64,000 nucleotides of DNA from Adiantum capillus-veneris (Eukaryota > Streptophyta > Polypodiopsida > Polypodiales > Pteridaceae). The stretch spans positions 87,390,087 to 87,454,086 of the forward strand of contig CM043966.1 of assembly GCA_014529385.2 (NCBI GenBank). The letters run 5' to 3'. Made by a program: the position numbers and the translations under genes. How positions within the stretch are numbered: position 1 is the stretch's first letter; the number at the start of each line of letters is the position of its first letter. A model generated the notes under the pieces. It was not told the origin of the DNA, did not search any database, and saw nothing but the letters and a program-made list of their open reading frames with translations. Shown piece after piece: positions 1-9,639 of the stretch.

Positions 1-486
1 CGATTTTGACAACCGTAGCTCCTGTAGCACACACACACTCTCTCTCACTCTCTCACAGTCTCTCAACGACGCAGAAGATCAGATTATTAGAAGTCTCCTT
101 ACAAAGCTTTAAGTTTTGGCTTTATATACTAAGCCTTAGAAAACCTAATGTCCGACCAAAATGACTTGATTTGTCCCTAGGCTTCTATAGAGCTTAATTA
201 CAACACTGTGAGCTGGCTTTGCTCATCCAACAAGCATCTGTGGCCAAAATACAATTGCTGACTTAAAATATGAAGTTCCCGTAAACATTACAAAAGTGGC
301 CGTAATGGCTCAAAATAATAATAACAGGATATTCGATGATGTCCATGAGCTTGTATCTTCACATTACAGCATCCATCTTCGTCTTCATCACTTCATCAGC
401 AACTTTATTTGGAATCTTTAGAGAATCTTTGAGGGATCTTTACGGAATCTTTGTGGAAGCGTTGTTGAAAGGTTTACCTTTCAACA
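1..486 (-). repeat. 3' LTR of N1 (left end outside window)
   Basis: Position 1 aligns with position 8669 of the other LTR and the two stay collinear to ...CAACA at 486. A CA/CT-rich microsatellite (about 30-60) and an A/T-rich stretch are shared by both copies. The outer few bases lie before position 1. Confidence 0.85.
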
Positions 487-523
487 CTCTCCCCCTCCGA
501 AGTCTTGTCGTCCCCGACAAGAC
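487..523 (-). promoter_or_regulatory. Polypurine tract and adjacent hairpin of N1
   Basis: On the minus strand a run GGAGGGGGAGAG ends directly at the LTR start TGTTG, the expected position for the plus-strand primer. Next to it, 502-510 (GTCTTGTCG) and 515-523 (CGACAAGAC) form a perfect 9-bp stem with a 4-nt loop. A matching hairpin with different bases sits beside the PPT of N2 (49388-49407). Confidence 0.7.
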
Positions 524-1702
524 CCTATGTCTGCAGTGGCCTTGTCGAGTGCTTCATGTTTTGGTGTTGGTTGAAGCTTTTGTTGTTGTAGTGGCTTCTA
601 CCAAATGCTTGTATGTTGTAGAGGGACCTTTTTCTTGTACATGTAGTGTAGTTGAAGCCATAGCTCTCCCCCTCCGATTGGTTGTTGTAGCGTGAAAATG
701 TCGAGTGAGGTTTGTTGTTGCACCAAGTCTTTATCTTGGCAGCTCTATATTGTTTGTTCTTTGGGTGTCATCCTGCATGTACACCTGTAAACTTGAAGCC
801 TTTTTGAATTTTTTCTAGGCCGCTCCCCTTTGATTTTCTAGCTTATGAGCATGTAGTTGTTTGGGGATGTCGTTGGTCTGATTTTTTGTGTTTTAATAAG
901 AAAAATAGTAAAAATAAAAATGTGGCGTATATTACAAAATGAAGGTCTTGGATACCTGGATAGGACTAAAGGGAAAAACCCAGTGGGAAAAAAATTCCTT
1001 TAGTCACCATTAAATGTGAAGCTATATGTACTTATGTTTGATGTAACCGAGTTTTGCTGAGTTAAAGTACTTATGGCCGTATGGCTACTATTATTGACTT
1101 GATATACATTGGATAAGTGTTAGTAGCTTGAAGTCAGAGTCGTTGTTGTTGAGAAAATATTGATGAAACCTGTTACCGCTTTGTCATCGTCATTTTGTTG
1201 TGTAAGTGCATGGGTGGAACACAAATCGTGTCAAATGCAAATGTCCAATGATGGGACATTATATATGCTTGCATAGATGGATGCATGGGAAACAATATGC
1301 GGTGCGAGAAGAGTTTGAATGGGTGCTTCCAGGAGTGAACGTAGCTAGAGAAACAAAAATATATTTGACTTCAAGAGCTGCCGTTACTCACAAGAAGGGT
1401 TTTTGTCGACGAGGTTTTTTCCACTCTCCTCACTGTGTTCATGTGCGTGAGTGTTTTCTGGACTACGCTGCCACTCCACCATTTAAAATAGTAGACTTCG
1501 ACTCTTATGCTCACCTATCCAGCATGAGCGACCCCATTTTACAATATGCTCAACTCTTCCAGCTTGAGCTATAATCTAAATATCTAGACTCATAGACCAC
1601 AAAAAATATTAAGACATGAAGCTTGGGTCTGACGCTTGCTCATTTAGTGGCTCAGCTTCCCGACTCTTGACTCTTATGCCATGATTTTTATGGCGACTTG
1701 AC
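524..1702. other. N1 3' non-coding region
   Basis: Between the last ORF of N1 and the PPT I see no supported gene. A second CTCCCCCTCC tract lies at about 664-673. The 122-codon plus-strand frame at 1206-1574 shows no recognisable motif and is antisense to the element. Confidence 0.5.
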
Positions 1703-2665
1703 TTACTCTCGGGAGCTTTCGACCAAGAATAGGTTTTGAAATTCAAAACTCCCATCCTCGAAGAGAGGATTTGTAAAGGACCATACTGACAATATTGGTT
1801 TCTTTTGCCATACCTGGGTGACCTTGGTTGTCAAAATTTCTTTTTGTTGTTGTTCGTCCCTTTGTTGAGAAGATTGGCTTGCTCCATTCTCCGTAACACT
1901 TTGTCTATCATGTCTTGACATTTCTTGAGAGCTAGAGATGACTTCAATCTTCTTCGTTATGTGTTGTTCTTTTGGCACCCATTTGTATCTGCATCGTGTG
2001 ATTAGCGTATCTTTGCAGATATCCTTTGCCTTGAGTGTGACATTGTCCTTGATTTTGCCTTCCGTTAAATTGCGATTATCTTCAAGCTGAAGTTGTCTGA
2101 TTGAAGAATGTTTACCTGGCATCTTTGGTAGCCAGATTCTCCAATTTCCTTGATAGTAACCTTGTTCTTGAAGAATTGTAGATGGCACTTCCCATGATGT
2201 TTTTGATGTCGTATTGAGATGTACAAGAGTGCCATTTTTGGGATTATTTATCGATGAAGTCCTATGTTGGTATGAAGGCCAGTTGGATTTGAAATTTCCT
2301 GCATCCCTTTGGAGAGCCTTGTTGGTTGGTCTCCTTTGGCGATATAAATATGAGCTTTGTTGCTTTTGGGGACTCTTTTTGAAACCTTTATCCACCACAT
2401 AAGCCGAGGTCTGTGGTTTTGGTAACCAAAGTTTCTTTTGACCCTCATAATAGCCTTGCTCTGCTAAGCTGTAGTGGGAGGCTATCCATACCATGTGTTT
2501 ACCTTTCGTCAATTGGCTAGGATCATTTACCCATATTGGGTCCTTGAATTTTATTTCTTCAGCTTTAATGTAGACCTTTGAAGACCTTTGTTGACGATGA
2601 TCTCGCAGTGTAGGATATTTCGGTTGAAAGACTTTCTTTGGAGTCTGTCTTTCATGTGGAAGCAT
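1703..2665 (-). CDS. N1 3' ORF: basic protein with repeated W-[ILV]-x-K motifs
   Basis: This 320-residue ORF is the last one in N1. It is rich in K, Q and S and carries spaced aromatic-basic motifs such as KLWLPK, RIWLPK, YKWVPK and QVWQKK, with related PIWVN and MVWIA. The same kind of repeat follows pol in element B (55524-55943) and in G1 (about 43320-43480), so it is a conserved 3' module of this lineage. Similar WVPK motifs occur in some plant retroelement polyproteins, but I do not know their function; nucleic-acid binding is a guess from the charge. It follows the 420-aa ORF after 42 bp, so both may belong to one broken polyprotein. Confidence 0.55.
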   Translation of the reverse strand: MLPHERQTPKKVFQPKYPTLRDHRQQRSSKVYIKAEEIKFKDPIWVNDPSQLTKGKHMVWIASHYSLAEQGYYEGQKKLWLPKPQTSAYVVDKGFKKSPQKQQSSYLYRQRRPTNKALQRDAGNFKSNWPSYQHRTSSINNPKNGTLVHLNTTSKTSWEVPSTILQEQGYYQGNWRIWLPKMPGKHSSIRQLQLEDNRNLTEGKIKDNVTLKAKDICKDTLITRCRYKWVPKEQHITKKIEVISSSQEMSRHDRQSVTENGASQSSQQRDEQQQKEILTTKVTQVWQKKPILSVWSFTNPLFEDGSFEFQNLFLVESSRE

Positions 2666-2707
2666 GTGTTCAGTTGATGTTGAAGCTCTGTCTTGAACTT
2701 TTTGGGG

Positions 2708-3970
2708 CTAGATTGAAGACTCTGATTTAAGGGGCTGCTTCTGTTGGTAGGACATTTGTGGGCTCATTTTGGCTTTGCCTTTGTAGGAAGTCGATAATCT
2801 TGGAGCAGTAGTAGGCTGGATTTCTTGAGAGCTAGTCGTGATGAACATTGTTGAAAATTCAGGTTCTTCTGCCAATGTTTTTGCCCAGTGCTTGGACAAA
2901 ATCAAACGTGTACTCATTTTGGAGGAATCCACCACTAGGAATTTGTCTTTGATTGCCTTTGACCATAGTTTAAGGGTAGCTTCTGCAATCCCTAAACTTG
3001 TGACGGCTATTCCATGTGATATAGGAACCTGTACCTGAATTTCATACAGTTCTGGCTTACCTAGAAGTAACCACAACGCATAAGACATGACATTAGTTGT
3101 GGCAGTGCAATCTATCTCTGCTACAAAGTTGAATTTCAGTTTCTCATGCACATCCAATGAGAATTTAATCTTCTTGTTGGCTGCCAAGTAGCTGATGTCC
3201 TTGTTGCTTTCGGTACTTTTCTTGGACTTTTGTGCCTTGAAGGCTTTGTCATCCTCTTGTATGTTGAACTTCTTTGTCATTTGACTGGTTGTAGCATGTC
3301 CCAAGTGCTTACTATCTTCTATTGTAGTTGCTTGTTGGTGTTCATTGCTAGTTTCTGACTGTGACGCCTTGATTCTTGATTTCAGAAGCTCTCTGTCACT
3401 ATTTACTTCTTCTAGCACTTGAAGGTCATTCAATGGAGACTTTTCTTCTTGGAAGTGTTTTGAAGCTTGTGTAGCAGGATGTTGAGGTTGACTCTCTTCT
3501 TCTGATGCAATGGTCGCCGTGGCCTTTGGTTTCCATTGTTCCATGGGTTTTTGTAGAGTCTCTTCTCGAAAATATTCATTCATATCCTGTATTGCTTGTC
3601 CTTGGTAGTCAATCTTGGACTCAGGAATTTTGTGTTCTTCTGTGCATTCTATGTCTTCAGTTACATCTTCTTTTAGCTTCTCATTCTCTTTGATTTGTTC
3701 AATCACCAATGAAGAGTCCACAGTAGAGAATTTATTTGGTAGACTTTCAGCTTCATCCATTGATTCTATTTGCATGTCTTCCACTTGTGACGTGGCACTA
3801 AGATTTTTTGTTACCTCTACCACCTCTTCTTGTGTCGGCTCACTATGGTCAGAATCTTGGCTTCTTTTGCTCTCGACCCTTGAACTACGAGCTTCATCTT
3901 CATCACCTTGTGGATGCTTTGACTTGTTCTCACTGAGGTTTCTTAAACGATCTTGAATCAGCTGATTCAA
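2708..3970 (-). CDS. N1 acidic ORF with decayed retropepsin-like domain
   Basis: A 420-residue ORF. Residues 1 to about 270 are very rich in E, S, K and Q and look disordered. From about residue 275 the sequence resembles a retropepsin: FVAEIDCTATTNVMSYALW fits the region around a catalytic D-[ST]-G-A, and LILSKHW about 80 residues later fits the second LLG-type motif. The catalytic triplet reads D-C-T-A here, so activity is doubtful. The closest match in the window is the protease-like domain found after integrase in element B (56157-57041), not the usual protease before RT. N1 therefore looks like a gag plus 3'-module derivative of a B-like element. Confidence 0.5.
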   Translation of the reverse strand: MNQLIQDRLRNLSENKSKHPQGDEDEARSSRVESKRSQDSDHSEPTQEEVVEVTKNLSATSQVEDMQIESMDEAESLPNKFSTVDSSLVIEQIKENEKLKEDVTEDIECTEEHKIPESKIDYQGQAIQDMNEYFREETLQKPMEQWKPKATATIASEEESQPQHPATQASKHFQEEKSPLNDLQVLEEVNSDRELLKSRIKASQSETSNEHQQATTIEDSKHLGHATTSQMTKKFNIQEDDKAFKAQKSKKSTESNKDISYLAANKKIKFSLDVHEKLKFNFVAEIDCTATTNVMSYALWLLLGKPELYEIQVQVPISHGIAVTSLGIAEATLKLWSKAIKDKFLVVDSSKMSTRLILSKHWAKTLAEEPEFSTMFITTSSQEIQPTTAPRLSTSYKGKAKMSPQMSYQQKQPLKSESSI

Positions 3971-4290
3971 TTGATCTTTTTTGAAATCCTAATTCTCTAT
4001 GATAATGTCGTTGGACACCCTTGACTTCAAGAAACTGTGTCTTGAGCCTATCTTTTGTGCTTTGCGACAAGATCTGCTTCTTTTCCGGAGATCTTGTTGG
4101 GGATTCTTTCTTCCGTTCCCTTGTTGTCACTGTCTGAACTTTGCTTTTGGCTTGTTGCTTCTTCTTTTCCATGTAGAGCTTTGCTAGTCAGTCCTTCACT
4201 AAATGACCAATGGCACATTGGTCGCAATATGTTGTTATCTCAACATGTGCACCCTTTGGACACCCTTTGGACGAGGTAGCTCTCCATAAT
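3930..4290 (-). pseudogene. N1 zinc-knuckle and basic linker, frameshifted
   Basis: In the frame next to the end of the 461-aa ORF, about 4190-4280 reads YCDQCAIGHLVKD followed by TGA. This fits a CCHC knuckle (C-x2-C-x4-H-x4-C) whose last Cys codon is now a stop. The gag of B (62591-62845) and of G1 (about 13880-14010) have knuckles at the matching place. Downstream, 3930-4172 encodes an 80-residue K/R-rich stretch that overlaps the start of the acidic ORF. At least two frameshifts separate these pieces. Confidence 0.5.
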
Positions 4291-5720
4291 AATGTTGATA
4301 ATGGTTTCCTGTGGTATCTAGATATAGATATGACCTCTTCTTTGCATGCATGAACCTATAGATTACGACCGACTTAGGTGTATCCGCTGGCTTCGTCTCT
4401 TTATCCCTCATCATCTTGTCCTTGAGAAGCTGAAAATAGCTTCCATTATTGCTTGAATACAAAATCAAATCACTATCCATGCTTTCTAGCAGTTGCAATG
4501 CTAATTCTTCCATCAGTATATGGTCTTTGACGTGGGGCTTCTGCATAGCCTTAGGGCTATGTCTCTGAGTTGATTTTGGTGAGTTCTGCAACGAGGGTGA
4601 AGATTGAACCGAATCTTTGTTTCCCGTTTCCCTTGATGATGCTTTTGGATAGGGTCCAAGTATGTGACTTATAGGTTGGCCACAATCGCTAAACTCATCC
4701 ATATTTTTCACATTGGCTATTTCATAGTGCTTATCGTATTTGTCGTCCACAATGACATCTTGACCTGACCTTTTACATTGGGCATTGTGAATTTCCAGTG
4801 GTCTCTCCTCTGGCTCGACATCTTCCAATGCTTCTTGAAATTCCACTTGGACTCCTGAAAAGGATACTACTTCTTGTAAAGCTGAACTTCTTAATCCCAC
4901 TCTTGAAGAGATAGGGTCTCTTTGTTGAGTTTGAACTCCCCCCATCTGAGAGGGTTCCATATCTGATGTTGGAATCTGTTCAATGCCTGATGATATGACT
5001 TCTTGTGCTTTGTTAAGTAGCTCTTGAGACCGAGCTAGTTCTTTTTGAAGTGGGGCTATCTTCATAGCTGGTACTTCTTGTGCTGGTGCGGTGCACGAGA
5101 CTTGTGTTGTGTCTTTCCATGTTGTGCCTTGTTGTGTGTCATGTGGTGTGTCACTCATTTGTGTAGTGACAGCTGTAGGTGTCAATTCTTCCAGGTGCGT
5201 AGTTAGAGGTAAACCCATGATGAGATGGTATAGATTACCACCTTTAGACATGTAGTCTTCTCCTCTTGAGCCAAACGCTTCTGCTATAAAATAATGATTG
5301 TTTTCTACAGGAACTTCATGACTTGTGACAGCCCTGTAGTATCGACCGTCTTCGTCTCTATAGAGGGTACCAATTTTCGGTTTTCCATCTTGTGTTTTGT
5401 ACAGAAAACTACTTGGAGGATATGTGTAGATATCTGTAAGTTGATCTTTGTACAACATTTCTATCTCATTGTCGACGTATTTTCCGTGCCTCATGTAAAT
5501 TGATTCCAAACAGTCTTCCATGAAATCTGGATGTGGGTGTAGTACATTCTTCGCTGTTTCAACTTCCATATATTGAGATGTCTGAGTTTCCTCTGTATCT
5601 TTCTTTGTCTTGATGTGCAAATTCCGATTGACATCCTCATAGCATGGCAGTCCTTTGTAGTTTCCATTCAGATAGATCCAAATTTGCTCTCTTGTAATTT
5701 TTGTGGATGTACTTGAAGCT
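4235..5720 (-). CDS. N1 gag-like ORF of unknown family
   Basis: The Met-initiated ORF is 461 codons (from 5620). The same frame stays open upstream to about 5720 without Met and includes an EQIWIYLNG motif. Residues 20-160 are the most protein-like part, with many Y, H and D; the rest is low complexity. Its C-terminus leads into the zinc-knuckle frame, so I take it as the gag-equivalent of N1. I do not recognise the N-terminal domain, and it does not resemble the N2 ORF at 50165-52696 although the leaders are alike. Confidence 0.45.
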
Positions 5721-5779
5721 TCATCTCAGCTGGTCTCATTCCTTTGAGATGCCATTGCTTTCGTCTTGACTCCCTTGTT

Positions 5780-6060
5780 GTACTTCTTCAGTGATAGCTC
5801 TAATTGCTTGCCTCAATGCTAATAAAAATTATTAGCACCCTTCTGTCGGTCTTTTTTTCTTGAGGTTCTTCAGCTTTTGTGGATGTCTTAATCTCTAAGT
5901 TTTCTGAACTGGGCTTTGCTTGAACTTCTTGAACTTCTTAGCTCCCTTGCTTGCCAGGGTTGATACTGTCTTGTCTGGCTGCTTGCTTTTCCTAGAGCTT
6001 TTTAGCAGGCCTCGATCTAGTGGAAGCACTGTGATAAGTTATGCAACTTACCACTATACT
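5780..6060 (-). pseudogene. N1 upstream coding remnant
   Basis: Short open stretches on the minus strand in shifting frames: a K/S-rich segment near 5905-6030 containing KKFKKFKQSPVQK, and one near 5760-5835 containing LRQAIRAITEEVQ. They look like the decayed N-terminus of the N1 ORF. Just upstream on the minus strand lies a possible splice acceptor (about 6106). Confidence 0.3.
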
Positions 6061-6105
6061 GCAACGACTGCTCCCTTTGTAGCGATTCTTGAGTCGAGCT
6101 AACCT

Positions 6106-8623
6106 GTGTTCACTTTAGCACACAATCTGCAAAATTCTATTTAGCTGGCAAACTTTTTCACAATGAATGCAAAAATTCTTGATGTGCCTTTGACGGCCAC
6201 ACTTGTTCCGTGGGCTCGGAAGTGACTTTCAAGTTCTCTTTTAGCTGAACTAAACTTAAGCTAGCACAAGAGAATTCTGCACAAGTCGCAGTGATTTGCT
6301 AGCAAAAATCTTGTGTTAAAGTTCTCCAAAACTTGCGACTTTTGTTGCAAAATCAAGAGCCCTTGTGTATGGTCTTACTGCTACCAGATTTGTGTATGGA
6401 CGTACACTAGGCCATAGTTAACTTTTACACCTTTCCGTGAGTGACCAATGGTTTTCCCAAAAGATATTTTCAATCTGCTAACTTAGCAGTCTTCAAAAAC
6501 CGTGACCACTTTCTCACAATTCTTTCGAACTGTCGGTTTTAAACACCCCTGACTTTCGGATGCATTTTGAGGCCTTAAACAACATTTTTTTCAAAGTCGA
6601 ACTAAATGGTTGCCGTAGAGTCGCTACATTTTGATATAAAAACTTTTCCAATCCGATACCGTTTGTGAAAGTTATGGCCAAAATAGTGAATTGCAGTTTA
6701 GAATGGTCAAAATGAGTCCAAATTCAATTTTGAAAGAAGATTTGGGATCTCTGTGACACTGTGAACACTCTTGTATGATCAAAATTACAGTTGGTCCCTA
6801 AAACTGGCCTAGAGACATCCTACGCGTAGGATGTCTATATGCTCAGAATTTAACAAAATTTGGTTTAGAGACTCCCCTTAAGTCCAGCAACACAATGGTA
6901 TGCTCACAATTTCATTTGGACCTAAAAAAGGCCTTGAGACATCCTACGCGTAGGATGTCTTTTTGCTTAGAATGACTTGAAATTTTCACCCCAGCTTCTC
7001 CTTGATGTGCTGATCACAGTGGTGTGCTCATAGGTTGGTTTGGGGTCCTAAATTAAGCTGGAGACATACTATGCGTAGGATGTTTAAGTGCTCAGATTTT
7101 GTCCAAACTTGATCCCAAGATTCTCCTAGTGCTCAACAACCCAATGGTATGCTTAGATTTGAATTTGGATGCCAATAGGTCAAGATTTGGGCTGCATAAG
7201 CTTCTAGTGCACTCCAAGAGTAGGATGTCTGACAATTCTTGTCTTTGCTTGGTAAATAGGCCAAACAAGGTCCAAATTCACTTTTGAAAAAAGTTATGGA
7301 ATCCTTGAGACACTAGGAACCTCCCTATATGGCCAAAGTAGAAGTTTTACCACTTCATGACCCTGGAGACATCCTACGCGTCGGATGTCTTTTTGCTCTG
7401 TTTCAGCTCAAACTTGCACTGTAGCTTCCCCTTCATGTGCTAAACCCACAGCTACTTTTACTTTTTGATTCTGACACCTATAGGTTGGTCAAATGATCAA
7501 GAATCTGTTCCAAAAGCCTGATGTCTGTTATGATAAATTCCCAAGTCAAATCAACTCCAAATTGGACCAAATTTGCCTAGGAGGCTTATCTAAGGCTATA
7601 TGACAGCATGGTATGGTCACAATAGAATTTCGGTCTCAAAATCATGCAGGAGACATCCTACACGTAGGATGTGTTTTTGCTCAGAATGAACCCAAACTTG
7701 GACCAAAGATTCCCCTAGTCTTCAGCAACCCACTGGTATGCTTAGATTTGAGTTTGGATGTCAAAAGACCCCAAAACTAGCTATTCTTGCCTTTTTCAGT
7801 AAAAAATGCTAAAGTCTGTTCAATCTTCACTTTCACTGACCCAAATGAGATGAAATTTATCACATGCACTCAATACAACATTTAGAACATGCCTATGGAG
7901 TCATCCTATGGTTTGGTCTCAAAATTAGGCCTTGGACACAATTTGGGTAGGATGTCTGGAAATTCTCGTCTTTTGGCTTTAATGTGTCAAAATTTGGTCA
8001 AATTTCCACTTTCCAGGTGAAAATAGGGTAGAACCTACCTTCTAAACACACTGGTAACCTCAGATTTTCAAAAAAGTGCCCAGATCACCTTGTAGACATC
8101 CTACACGTAGGATGTCTACTGCTTATTTTTTCAGACTGAAGTGTCCTTGATGCTTCCTTATGCTCTCAGCAAGTGCAAGTATGCTTCACAATTGCAAAAA
8201 CATGCAGAAATCACTCAATTTAAGCCTTTTCTGCAATTTTACGTTTTCTGACTCCTACTTTTGACTTTTGGTCAACAAAAATAGGGAAAAACACTCAAGT
8301 CGATATGTCACTAGGGTAAAAACCTACCCTTTGAACCCACTGGTAACCTCAGTTTTCCCAAATTCCCTGCCAAAAGTGCCCTGAAGACATCCTACGCGTA
8401 AGATATCTACTGTCTTAAAATGCAAATTTTTTCTGGCAGTAGTACTCCCTATGCTCTGTAGAGCTCTCAGCAATAATCACAGAAAATTTTGGACTTTAAA
8501 TCAACTTCCAAACACAATTTACCGTCTTTCCTACTTAGCGTTTCCCACTTCTCTGATGAGCCTAACAACAAATAAGACATGCATAAAGTACTCTAGATCA
8601 ACAATCAAGATATCCTACTTACC
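6106..8623 (-). other. N1 leader, probably a spliced intron
   Basis: About 2.5 kb with no ORF of note, between the 5' LTR and the first coding remnant. On the minus strand a strong donor context GG|GTAAGT starts at 8622, and a candidate acceptor ending ACACAG lies near 6106. The palindrome array sits inside these limits. Intron status is inferred from splice-site context only. Confidence 0.4.
6813..8408. repeat. Array of 24-bp palindromes (half-site AGACATCCTACG)
   Basis: Perfect 24-bp palindromes (AGACATCCTACG joined to its reverse complement, with ACGCGT at the centre) occur at 6813-6836 and 6937-6960. Copies with one or two changes occur at 7367-7390, 7651-7674, 8094-8117 and 8385-8408. 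A more degraded copy is at 7062-7085, and half-like copies end near 7230 and 7957. Spacing is about 125, 125, 145, 160, 284, 284, 160 and 291 bp, which suggests a decayed tandem repeat with a 284-bp unit made of about 125+160. Flanks share only loose similarity, such as TTTTTGCTCAGAAT after several copies. Confidence 0.9.
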
Positions 8624-8640
8624 CTACTCCTACTCATCAA

Positions 8641-9153
8641 TGTGAGATGGTGATTTTGATGCCGTTTGCGATTCCGACCACCGTAGCTCCTGTAGCACAC
8701 ACACACACACTCTCACTCTCCCACAGTCTCCCAACGACGCAGAAGATCACATTATTAGAATTCTCCTTACAAAGCTTTAGGTTTTGGCTTCTTTACTAAG
8801 CCTTAGAAAACCTAATGTCCGACCAAAATGACCTGATTTGTCCCTAGGCTTCTATAGAGCTTAATTACAACACTGTGAGCTGGCTTTGCTCATCCAACAA
8901 GCATCTGTGGCCAAAATACAATTGCCGACTTAAAATATGAAGTTCCCGTAAACATTACAAAAGTGGCCGTAATGGCTCAAAATAATAATAATGGGATATT
9001 CGATGATGTCCATGAGCTTGTATCTTCACATTACAGCATCCATCTTCGTCTTCATCCCTTCATCAGCATCTTTATTTGGAATCTTTAGAGAATCTTTGAG
9101 GGATCTTTATGGAATCTTTGTGGAAGCGTTGTTGAAAGGTTGACCTTTCAACA
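8641..9153 (-). repeat. 5' LTR of N1
   Basis: Collinear with 1-486 from position 8669 onward, ending ...CAACA at 9153. The inner edge is uncertain within 8641-8669 because several TG dinucleotides are possible. No initiator-Met PBS (TGGTATCA) follows on the minus strand. Confidence 0.8.
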
Positions 9154-9328
9154 CTTGGTCTTAGTTTTATACATCTAATTTGAGGGGAGATGTTTCAGTG
9201 TCTCTTGGATTAGAGATAGTTTGGGGATGGGATCCTGGATTTGAGAGGTTCTTTTTCTCCTAGATTAGCGTGTGCCAAAGATGTCAATCTTCTTTAGTTT
9301 CTTCCTAGTCCAACCTCAAGGGGAGGGT

Positions 9329-9639
9329 TGTAAAGTATGAGGTTTGTCCTAAATTCAAGGAGAGAAGAGTGTTATTATCCCACATGTTTGGTGCAAGTCT
9401 ATAGAGCTACTTAAAGCTCATTTCACAAATGAATAAACACAAGTCTATTTTGCATTACATATCCCTTGTTTATGGTGAGCTTGTGAGGGCTTGGCAAATA
9501 ATCAAGATCGTGTTTATGAGTCCAAGTTAATTGACCTTGGAACCTAATTTGCTTGAGTGATAATATAGCCAACACACTCACTTGTGTGCACGATGTTTCT
9601 CTTTCATCCATTCCAGCTAGCATGATCCCGTTCCCTGCA
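9329..9639 (+). repeat. Possible solo or 3' LTR fragment
   Basis: The segment starts TGTAAAG directly after a purine tract (AAGGGGAGGGT) and ends ...CCCTGCA, with an AATAAA-like site near 9430. That is the form of a short LTR with its PPT. No partner copy was found in the window, so this rests on form alone. Confidence 0.35.

Larger units (their letters stand above)
1..9153 (-). mobile_element. N1: non-autonomous LTR retrotransposon without RT/integrase
   Basis: Two direct repeats of about 490 bp (1-486 and about 8641-9153) flank an internal region read on the minus strand. The repeats differ at roughly 18-20 sites over 485 bp, so the insertion is moderately old. Each LTR reads TGTTGAAAGG at its minus-strand 5' end. 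A purine-rich tract touches the left LTR, which makes the left copy the 3' LTR. Order on the minus strand: 5' LTR, leader with palindromes (8408-6813), gag-like ORFs with a zinc knuckle, an acidic region with a decayed protease-like domain, W-x-P-K repeats, PPT, 3' LTR. I find no RT, RNase H or integrase motif. The left LTR continues past position 1, so no target duplication can be checked. No PBS was recognised. Confidence 0.85.

Noticed and set aside
1206-1574. 122-codon plus-strand ORF
   Set aside because: Lies antisense in the 3' region of N1 and shows no recognisable domain.
6813-8408. CRISPR-like regular repeats
   Set aside because: Repeats are palindromic and regularly placed, but spacers are 100-270 bp, the context is a plant LTR element and no cas genes exist.
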